Shown: piece by piece, positions 1 to 5,678 of the stretch
How positions within the stretch are numbered: the first letter of the stretch is position 1
Layout: the number at the start of each line of letters is the position of its first letter
Origin: an uncultured Paludibacter sp.
GTDB lineage: Bacteria > Bacteroidota > Bacteroidia > Bacteroidales > Paludibacteraceae
NCBI GenBank assembly: GCA_937927845.1
Contig: CALFXE010000040.1
Span: forward strand, 1 to 5,678
DNA length: 5,678 nt
Reading direction: 5' to 3'
The notes under the pieces: model-generated
Told to the model about the DNA's origin: nothing
Databases searched by the model: none
The model's input: the letters and a program-made list of their open reading frames with translations, nothing else
Program-made: the position numbers and the translations under genes

Positions 1-1
1 C

Positions 2-169
2 GACAGGCTTAAAGAGTATGAATACACGGCCACTTTTACCGACGAGACGCTCGAGGACATCCTCGACCTATTGAAACGGTCGGCCCCCATTACCTATTCC
101 ATTTCTAAACAAAAACAATTAAACAATGAAACATTCACTCGAAGAGAAGTAATCATAAAATCGAGATAA
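2..169 (+). CDS. FecR-family anti-sigma factor, C-terminal end (partial)
   Basis: Only the last 55 codons are in the window; the gene enters from the left edge and stops at TAA 167-169. The visible residues (start YEYTATFTDETLEDILDLLK, then APITYSI, end FTRREVIIKSR) match the C-terminal DUF4974-type domain of Bacteroidota FecR proteins. FecR proteins are single-pass inner-membrane anti-sigma factors; the periplasmic C-terminal part contacts the STN domain of a TonB-dependent transporter and the cytoplasmic part holds an ECF sigma factor. The sigma factor gene would be expected just left of the window. The next gene is a SusC with an STN domain, which supports this as its cognate regulator. 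The tail is about half G+C (30 of 60 in bases 1-60), richer than the barrel part of susC. The family call rests on a short fragment, but that fragment is characteristic. Confidence 0.85.
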   Translation, partial: DRLKEYEYTATFTDETLEDILDLLKRSAPITYSISKQKQLNNETFTRREVIIKSR

Positions 170-209
170 GGAGGACCGCCTATGACAAGATAAATACCAA
201 TTGAAATAC

Positions 210-240
210 AAAAAAAACGGGAGAGTAAATACCCCTCCCG
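210..240 (-). terminator. Intrinsic terminator on the minus strand
   Basis: CGGGAG (218-223) and CTCCCG (235-240) form a perfect 6-bp G+C-rich stem with an 11-base loop. On the + strand eight A (210-217) come before the hairpin and no T-run follows it, so it is poorly placed to stop + transcripts. Read on the minus strand, the hairpin is followed directly by eight T, a canonical Rho-independent terminator. No minus-strand gene lies to its right, so it implies a short antisense transcript from the fecR-susC gap. Confidence 0.65.
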
Positions 241-247
241 CCCATGA

Positions 248-331
248 TTTACATTGCCATCGCGGAAAATCTCACCTCACCGCCAGGCAATAATTACTAA
301 ACCCATAAAATGAATTTAATAACAATGTAAA
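248..331. repeat. 9-bp inverted repeat flanking the susC leader
   Basis: TTTACATTG (248-256) is perfectly complementary to CAATGTAAA (323-331), with 66 bases between the arms. The right arm ends three bases before the susC ATG (335), so pairing in mRNA would cover the ribosome-landing region. Bases 253-256 are also used by the 253-291 hairpin, so the two pairings exclude each other. No sense-strand promoter for susC could be picked out in 170-334; an ECF-type promoter would not match the housekeeping consensus. Confidence 0.45.
253..291. other. Leader hairpin upstream of susC
   Basis: ATTGCC (253-258) pairs with GGCAAT (286-291), and inside it GCGG (262-265) pairs with CCGC (280-283), with a small 3x2 internal loop and a 14-base terminal loop. 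The hairpin could form in the susC leader and, as its complement, in any antisense RNA. It is a local G+C-rich island in an A/T-rich gap. No known riboswitch or binding site is recognised. Confidence 0.5.
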
Positions 332-359
332 AGTATGAATAAAACAACAAAAAACCAAA
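328..359 (-). promoter_or_regulatory. Possible Bacteroides-type promoter for the antisense RNA
   Basis: On the minus strand TTTG (359-356) is followed after 20 bases by TACTTTTA (335-328). The Bacteroides housekeeping promoter has TTTG near -33 and TAnnTTTG near -7 with about this spacing, so the -7 element matches at all but the last fixed base. It lies over the first codons of susC. The region is A/T-rich, so a chance match is quite possible. Confidence 0.25.
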
Positions 360-3300
360 AAGCACACCTTTTTTATGCTTTATTAAAAAAAATCCCTATT
401 GCTATGAGAATAACGCTTTTACTACTGTTTGTGCTCACTTTTCAACTACAAGCTGAACACATCTATTCTCAAAACGCCAAAATTTCGTTGGACATGAAAA
501 ATTCAACCATCGAAAAAGTATTGCAAACCATTGAAGAGAAATCCGATTATTACTTTCTGTACAACAACCGGTTAATTAATGTTGACCGGAAAGTAAGCGT
601 GCGGGTAAGGAATGCCGCTATTTCAGCCGTACTGGAGAAGCTTTTTAAATCGGAAAATGTGGATTATGAAGTGAAAGGGACACAAATCATCCTTTCTCCT
701 AAGGAAATGTACAGCCAGATAACTGCAGTTGCCGAAGCGGTGCAACAACAAAAAAAAGCCATTACCGGAACCATTATTGATGCCGCCGGCGTACCCGTTA
801 TTGGGGCTAACATTGTTGAAACCGGAACAACCAACGGTACCGTTACCGATGTGGATGGAAAATTTTCACTAAATGTGGAAGACAACGCTATTATTCGTAT
901 TTCGTACATCGGCTATTTGGAACAAGATATCAACACTTCAGGAAAAGCTAGTTTCAACATTACACTCCTAGAAGATACACAGGCGTTAGAAGAAGTGGTT
1001 GTTGTGGGATATGGTTCGATGAAGAAAGTGAATTTAACAGGGTCCGTTTCCACTATAAAATATGATAAAGGTTTAGAAAACAGGCCTATTACAAATGCTT
1101 CGCAATCACTTTCGGGTAAAATACCTGGTATTTGGGTAAGCCAGAATTCCGGTTCTCCAGGTAGCGATGGCGCTACTATTCGCATTAGAGGATTTGGCAC
1201 ACTTAACAATACTAATCCTCTTGTGCTTATTGATGGGGTAGAGGGTCGTATGGCAGAATTAAATCCAAATGATATTGAGAGTATTACAGTTTTGAAAGAT
1301 GCTGCTTCAGCAGCTATTTATGGGTCCAGAGCTGCTAATGGTGTTATCCTTATAGAAACTAAAAAAGGTGAAGGATTGGATGGAATTACTCTTAATTATA
1401 ATGGATATGCCGGAATGCAACAATTAGTGCGTCGGTATGATTTAATTTCGGATAGTCCTGAATATATGGGGTATTGGAACGCTGCAATTATTAATAGCGG
1501 AGGTTCGCCCCTCTTTCCTGAAGATGTTATAAATTCGTTTAAATCAGGTAATGATCCGTACAAATACCCAAGTACAAATTATTTTGATGAGGTATTCAGA
1601 AATGCTTTTACAACTCAGCACAATTTGTCTGTATCAATAAATAATAAAGTATCTAATACTTATGTTGGGGTTAATTATTTAAAACAGGATGGTATTGTGA
1701 AAAATACTAATTCGGACAGGTATGGTATTACTGTAAATAATAATACAAAGATTAATAAATGGTTGGATTTAGGTGCGAAGATCAGATTTTCAAGAAAGAA
1801 TTCGCATCAACCTTACGATGGAATAGGACGTGTAATATACATGATGGCAAATGGACATCCCTTCTCTACACCCTATCTTCAAGATGGTAAAACCTTTGGT
1901 GGTACTCAGGCTTTGTATCTTTCGGGTGAAAGAGCAGGGCAGCCTATTGTAGATACTAGGAATCCCTTTCCTGATTTATATAACGGACGCAACGATAATA
2001 CCAATAACTTTATGAAAGGTAATATTTTTGCAACTGTGAAGTTTATGGATGGATTGAGTTTGACTACACAATATAGTGGGCAGTATAATAATAACATGTA
2101 TGACCGTTATAATGAAACGCACTTTTGCTATACGGATCTAGATTTAAATAACAAAACAAAGCCTCTTGATTATCCATCGACTCTTAATATTATTAGGAGT
2201 GATAATGACGAATATTATTCGACTTTCTTTTCTAACCTTAATTTCAATAAAACATTTAATGAAATTCACGAGATTTCTTCTGTGGTAGGTGTTCAAACCG
2301 AAGATTTAGTTCTTAGAACGGTTCAGGCTCAGAAATCTGATCCACCTAAAGATGGATTACATCAGGTAAGTTCAGGTACATCTAATCCGATAGCAAATGG
2401 AAACAAATTTTCCTGGCGCATGCTTTCTTACTTTGGTAGGGTTAACTATGCTCTGATGAGTAAATATTTGTTTGAAGCAAATTTCAGGTCTGATGCATCA
2501 TCTAGGTTTGCAAAAGGTAACCGTTGGGGATATTTCCCTTCTTTTTCAGCTGCTTGGCGCTTGAACGAAGAATCATTTATGAAGGGAACTGGAATCTTTG
2601 ACAACTTTAAATTAAGAGCATCGTGGGGGAGATTAGGTAATCAAAATATTGGAGAATCGAGCAACAGAGATTATTTTCCTTACCTGACAATTGTAACTCA
2701 GTCTTACGCTACTAGCTATAACTTCGGTAATCAACTTGCACCAGGTGCAGCTGTAACATCATTAGTTGATCCAAATATTACATGGGAAACAACAACCTCT
2801 GCCGACTTAGGTTTAGATTTGGGTTTTTTAAAAAACAGACTTACTATTGAAACCGATTTATTTCTGAAAAAAACAAGGGATATTATTGTTCAATTGCCTA
2901 TACCTAATGTTATGGGTGGTCTTACTCCTCCTTTTGAAAACGTTGGAGAGATGACAAATAAAGGTTTTGAAATTAATGCTAATTGGAACGATAAAATTCA
3001 GTCATCGGGTTTGTCTTATGGTATTGGTGCAAATCTAACATATGTTGAAAATAATGTAGATAAGTTTAGAGGTGGAAAATCTCCAGACCAATTATACCTG
3101 ATTAGGGAAGGTTATTCGTATAGAACTTTATATGGTTTCATACAGGAAGGTGTTTACCAATCTAACGATGAAGCTGAGCAGCATATGCATAGCAATGGAT
3201 ATATTCCGCAAGCAGGTGACTTAAAATATAAGGATTTGAATAATGATGGAAGACTCGACTATAGAGATAAAAAGGAGATTGGCAATACAATACCTAAGTT

Positions 3301-3775
3301 TGTTTATGGTGTAAACGGTAATCTTTCATGGAAAAACTTTGACTTGAATTTTGTATTATCAGGCATTGCTGGAGTAACTGGGTATTTTCAGAATTCATGG
3401 ACTCAACCTCTTGGAATATCTGGAGGTACTATAACAGAGAGATGGCGTGATGCATGGACTGAAGATAATCCATCAAAGACAACTCCTCGAATTGTTATAA
3501 ATGATACTTGGAACAGACAAGAGTCATCATTCTGGACAACCGACATGTCATGGCTGAAGCTGAAAAATATACAGTTGGGTTATTCAGTGCCAGAAAGTAT
3601 AGTAACCAAACTTTCACTACAAAACGTATATCTTTATGTAAATGGAACCGATGTTTTTACGTTGGTTAGTAGCAAGTATGAAGGTTTTGATCCTGAAAGA
3701 GATACCTTTACAGATGGTTATGGGCATTATCCCATACCTCGTATTTATTCAATGGGATTAAATATCACTTTTTAA
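335..3775 (+). CDS. SusC/RagA-family TonB-dependent outer-membrane transporter with STN signalling domain
   Basis: This 1146-residue protein is a complete SusC-type transporter, which imports oligosaccharides or other large nutrients across the outer membrane using TonB energy and a SusD lid. A signal peptide covers about residues 1-40 (hydrophobic ITLLLLFVLTF, likely cut after LQA). Residues 46-121 form an STN domain, the part that signals to FecR anti-sigma factors. Residues 142-215 form a carboxypeptidase-regulatory-like domain, followed by the TonB-box-like EEVVVVGYG (219-227). The plug spans about 230-350 with RIRGFGTLNNTNPLVLIDGV and SITVLKDAASAAIYGSRAANGVI. The rest is barrel, including DLNNDGRLDYRDK at 967-979 and a C-terminal phenylalanine typical of outer-membrane barrels. 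ATG 335 gives the usual N-terminus; Met24 (404) is an alternative that keeps the hydrophobic stretch. No Shine-Dalgarno site is present, as usual in this phylum. susD follows after 12 bases, so the two are co-transcribed. The first 220 or so codons are G+C-richer than the rest. The substrate cannot be inferred. Confidence 0.96.
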   Translation: MNKTTKNQKAHLFYALLKKIPIAMRITLLLLFVLTFQLQAEHIYSQNAKISLDMKNSTIEKVLQTIEEKSDYYFLYNNRLINVDRKVSVRVRNAAISAVLEKLFKSENVDYEVKGTQIILSPKEMYSQITAVAEAVQQQKKAITGTIIDAAGVPVIGANIVETGTTNGTVTDVDGKFSLNVEDNAIIRISYIGYLEQDINTSGKASFNITLLEDTQALEEVVVVGYGSMKKVNLTGSVSTIKYDKGLENRPITNASQSLSGKIPGIWVSQNSGSPGSDGATIRIRGFGTLNNTNPLVLIDGVEGRMAELNPNDIESITVLKDAASAAIYGSRAANGVILIETKKGEGLDGITLNYNGYAGMQQLVRRYDLISDSPEYMGYWNAAIINSGGSPLFPEDVINSFKSGNDPYKYPSTNYFDEVFRNAFTTQHNLSVSINNKVSNTYVGVNYLKQDGIVKNTNSDRYGITVNNNTKINKWLDLGAKIRFSRKNSHQPYDGIGRVIYMMANGHPFSTPYLQDGKTFGGTQALYLSGERAGQPIVDTRNPFPDLYNGRNDNTNNFMKGNIFATVKFMDGLSLTTQYSGQYNNNMYDRYNETHFCYTDLDLNNKTKPLDYPSTLNIIRSDNDEYYSTFFSNLNFNKTFNEIHEISSVVGVQTEDLVLRTVQAQKSDPPKDGLHQVSSGTSNPIANGNKFSWRMLSYFGRVNYALMSKYLFEANFRSDASSRFAKGNRWGYFPSFSAAWRLNEESFMKGTGIFDNFKLRASWGRLGNQNIGESSNRDYFPYLTIVTQSYATSYNFGNQLAPGAAVTSLVDPNITWETTTSADLGLDLGFLKNRLTIETDLFLKKTRDIIVQLPIPNVMGGLTPPFENVGEMTNKGFEINANWNDKIQSSGLSYGIGANLTYVENNVDKFRGGKSPDQLYLIREGYSYRTLYGFIQEGVYQSNDEAEQHMHSNGYIPQAGDLKYKDLNNDGRLDYRDKKEIGNTIPKFVYGVNGNLSWKNFDLNFVLSGIAGVTGYFQNSWTQPLGISGGTITERWRDAWTEDNPSKTTPRIVINDTWNRQESSFWTTDMSWLKLKNIQLGYSVPESIVTKLSLQNVYLYVNGTDVFTLVSSKYEGFDPERDTFTDGYGHYPIPRIYSMGLNITF

Positions 3776-3787
3776 ATTTAATAAATT

Positions 3788-5327
3788 ATGAGCAATTTGA
3801 ATATAAAATTATTATCATCTATTTTCTTGTCGATATTATTAGGACTCTATTCTTGTGATAACTATTTAGATATACTTCCAGATGATCAGATTACAAATGA
3901 GACTTTTTGGAAATCTCAACAAGATGTAGAATTGGCATTAAATGGTGTTTATAATACTCTGAGAAATAACTATGTTTATGGTTATGGTGGTGGTTATGAT
4001 GCTTGTACACCTAATGCATACCAATGGGCACATTGGGAAGGACAACAAATGCAGGTAGGTGCGGGTCAAATATTTTCAGGTTCCGGAGGTATTGTTACCG
4101 AAAGATGGAAGTTTTGTTATCAAGGAATATAGAGCAAATTACTTTTTAGAAAATGTTGATAAAGCAGAAGATGTATCGGCAGAGCTTATAAATCGATATA
4201 AAGGCGAAGTTTACTTTTTAAGAGCAGTTTTTTACGATTTACTTGCAAAAACATACGGTGGTGTACCTTTAATACTTAAAACAATTTCGACACAAGAAGC
4301 TCGTGAATTGACACGTGCAAGTGAAGATGAAGTATGGAATCAAATCCACAAAGATTATGATGAGGCAATTAAAGTACTACCTAAAACAGCTTCTACTGGA
4401 CACATTACTCTCGGTGCTGCTTTAGGTATGAAAATGAAAGCATATTTGTATAATTCGCAATGGGATAAAGTTTTGGAGTATAGTAATAAAATTGATGATC
4501 TGGAAAAATATTCACTTTTCCCTTCATATTATGGATTGTTTCAATTTGAAAACGAAGGTAATAGCGAGACAATTTTTGCACTGAGTTTTATGGCTGGACC
4601 ATTTAGTCAGGGTAGTGTGTTTGATAGGTACTGGCAACCACAAAATCTTAAATATGGAATAGATGGGTCTAACTCTGTTGTTCCAATACAAGATTTAGTT
4701 GACGCTTATGAAACAATAGATGGTTCTCCTATTGACTCCGACAATCCCTATAAAAATAGGGATCCGCGTCTTGACTTTACCATATTACGTCCGGGAGCAT
4801 ATTTTCAGGGACAACTGTATCCTATCGAAATTAAGAACCATACAGGGCAGAAAGTTGGTTTTGGAATTAGAAAATATACAATTGAGACGATGCAAGTTAA
4901 AGGTAATGAATCTCCATTAGATTTTATGATTCTTCGCTATGGCGATGTTGTATTATGTAAAGCTGAAGCGCTTATTGAATTGAATCAGAATATTGACCAG
5001 GCTATAGATCTTATTAATTTGATTAGAACGAGTCGTTCTGATGTGAAAATTAAACCAATATCTAAAGGATTATCACAATCGCAGGCGCGGGAGGTCCTTA
5101 GAAAGGAAAGAAGAATTGAGCTTGTCCTTGAAGGACAATATTGGGATGATATTAAACGCTGGAAAGCTGGTACGGAAATCTATCCAGTTGAAGTAAGAGG
5201 TGCTCTTGGAGAACTAATTCAAGTAAAATTCCCTGATGGTTATAATATATCAAAAGATAATCATTTGCCAATACCTGACAGTGAAATCGCATTGAATCCT
5301 AATCTCACTCAAAATCAAGGTTATTGA
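3788..5327 (+). pseudogene. SusD/RagB-family surface nutrient-binding lipoprotein, frameshifted
   Basis: SusD proteins are surface lipoproteins that cap SusC and bind the substrate. The reading frame from ATG 3788 gives a lipoprotein signal with lipobox LYSC (Cys23), then the family start DNYLDILPDDQIT and FWKSQQDVELALNGVYNTL, but ends at TAG 4130-4132 after 114 residues (ending CYQGI). The family sequence resumes at once in another frame at 4128 (YRANYFLENVDKA) and runs 399 residues to TGA 5325. That second part keeps GEVYFLRAVFYDLLAKTYGGVPLI, DPRLDFTIL, LRYGDVVLCKAEALIEL, EVLRKERRIELVLEGQYWDDIKRWK and the usual ending LPIPDSEIALNPNLTQNQGY. Restoring two bases (ATAT to ATATAT at 4127-4130) gives about 513 residues, a normal SusD length. 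The second frame has only a spurious GTG (4059) and no signal peptide, so alone it would not reach the surface. Because the coding is otherwise intact, the lesion is recent, a sequence error, or a phase-variable or recoded site. Confidence 0.9.
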
Positions 5328-5338
5328 TTTTCAGAGAA

Positions 5339-5374
5339 ATAAAAAAAGAGAAATTCAATTTTCTCTTTTTTTAT
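5339..5374. terminator. Rho-independent terminator after susD (symmetrical)
   Basis: Bases 5339-5353 pair perfectly with 5360-5374 (15 bp) around a 6-base loop. The core is GAGAAA/TTTCTC, flanked by seven A on the left (5341-5347) and seven T on the right (5366-5372). It begins 11 bases after the susD stop and could act in either direction. The same bases may also be the degraded start of the next gene, whose signal peptide they would encode, so part of the symmetry could be incidental. Confidence 0.65.
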
Positions 5375-5678
5375 CTTCGCGTTGTTGACACTTGTTACCG
5401 AATGCTCGTCTGAAAAATTGGAATCGATAACCGAGGAAAAGGAATGGAAACTATCCATGTTATCCTATACCTTTTATTAATTCATAGCGATTGAAGTTTT
5501 AGATAAAACAAGGCAGCTCGACTTAAAACACATTGAAATCTATACAGGACAAAAGATGAGAGAACATTTCAGTGATGTTATTTTTGACTATAATCTAACT
5601 CCCGAAAAACAAGAACACCTGAAAGAAGTGGCAACGTCGAAAGACATAAAATTGTATCGTCTGGTGTTTGGACTTCTT
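5343..5678 (+). pseudogene. Sugar phosphate isomerase/epimerase-like TIM-barrel lipoprotein, N-terminal part, interrupted
   Basis: One frame (codons starting at positions divisible by 3) reads KKRNSIFSFFIFALLTLVTECSS, which is lipoprotein-signal-like, then EKEWKLSMLSYTFY, a TAA at 5478-5480, then FIAIEVLDKTRQLDLKHIEIY and FDYNLTPEKQEHLKEVATSKDIKL to the window edge. The pattern WKL-x-SYTF-x-x-F, E-x-LDKT-x-x-L-x-LK-x-IE-x-Y-x-GQK, then an LTPE helix and SK-x-IKL, resembles the N-terminus of the AP-endonuclease-2-like TIM-barrel sugar isomerases (COG1082) that Bacteroidota often make as lipoproteins. The spacing is kept across the stop, which points to a single nonsense change (for example from TTA, AAA or CAA). 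No ATG begins the frame; the codon before the KK is TAA (5340-5342). The lipobox reads VTEC, with Glu where a small residue is expected. Family recognition is from memory of the pattern, without a search. The gene continues beyond the window, and a start further inside cannot be excluded. Confidence 0.6.

Larger units (their letters stand above)
210..322 (-). ncRNA. Candidate cis-antisense small RNA over the susC leader
   Basis: This is inferred from three signals: the minus-strand terminator at 210-240, a second hairpin at 253-291, and a possible minus-strand promoter at 328-359 that would start transcription near 322. The predicted RNA is about 110 bases, ends in U8 and is fully complementary to the susC 5' leader. 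Antisense RNAs in this position, between an anti-sigma gene and susC, are known in Bacteroides; DonS of B. fragilis represses its own uptake locus. The resemblance here is in position, strand and size, not in sequence. The 5' end is uncertain by tens of bases. It has no open reading frame of note. Confidence 0.42.

Noticed and set aside
325..330. ATG-TAA start-stop pair five bases before the susC ATG
   Set aside because: It could in principle cause re-initiation, but it falls in an A/T-rich arm of the inverted repeat and is easily expected by chance.
664..1209. Open frames on the minus strand (664-909 and 913-1209) inside susC
   Set aside because: They lie opposite well-conserved STN, regulatory-like and plug coding, show no recognisable domain, and are best explained as the antisense shadow of susC.
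1906..2097. Short minus-strand open frame inside the susC barrel
   Set aside because: It has only 63 codons opposite a clear barrel-coding region, with no start context or similarity.
4059..4127. GTG at 4059 as the true start of a separate downstream SusD-like gene
   Set aside because: The 23 codons from GTG to the frame switch are an out-of-frame reading of conserved SusD sequence and give no signal peptide, so a single broken gene fits better.
4720..4920. 66-codon + strand frame inside susD
   Set aside because: It overlaps conserved SusD coding (DPRLDFTIL region) in another frame and has no family features.
1..5678. Search for CRISPR arrays, tRNA or rRNA genes, insertion sequences and transposases
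   Set aside because: No regularly spaced repeats, cloverleaf-like sequence, transposase coding or terminal inverted repeats with target duplications were seen.

Overview
This window comes from a member of the Bacteroidota, most likely the Bacteroidales. It carries a SusC/SusD outer-membrane nutrient-uptake pair preceded by the tail of a FecR-type anti-sigma factor. Genes start without Shine-Dalgarno sites and with A/T-rich upstream sequence, and all readable genes lie on the + strand. This is the layout of an ECF sigma / FecR / SusC / SusD polysaccharide-utilisation-type locus. No glycoside hydrolase or sigma factor is inside the window, so the substrate cannot be named.

Layout. Bases 2-169 hold the C-terminal end of the FecR anti-sigma factor. 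Bases 170-334 are a structured non-coding leader. It has a minus-strand intrinsic terminator (hairpin 218-240 followed on that strand by eight T), a hairpin at 253-291, and a competing long-range inverted repeat (248-256 with 323-331) that ends just before the susC start codon. The arrangement fits a cis-antisense small RNA of the DonS type. Bases 335-3775 encode a full-length SusC (1146 residues) with an N-terminal STN signalling domain, a carboxypeptidase-regulatory-like domain, a plug and a beta-barrel. Bases 3788-5327 encode a SusD lipoprotein broken by a frameshift near 4127-4130. A long A/T-flanked hairpin (5339-5374) follows. From about 5343 to the window end is a broken reading frame that resembles a lipoprotein TIM-barrel sugar phosphate isomerase/epimerase, with an in-frame stop at 5478-5480 and no start codon.

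How the parts would work together. Substrate bound by SusD and imported through SusC would make the SusC STN domain signal to FecR, which releases its ECF sigma factor to raise susCD transcription. An antisense RNA over the leader could damp this. As written, SusD would be cut at 114 residues and the isomerase is interrupted, so the locus looks partly eroded, unless the lesions are sequence errors or, for susD, a reversible or programmed frameshift. Base composition is G+C-richer in the fecR tail and the signalling half of susC than in the plug/barrel and susD, which hints at a mosaic origin.
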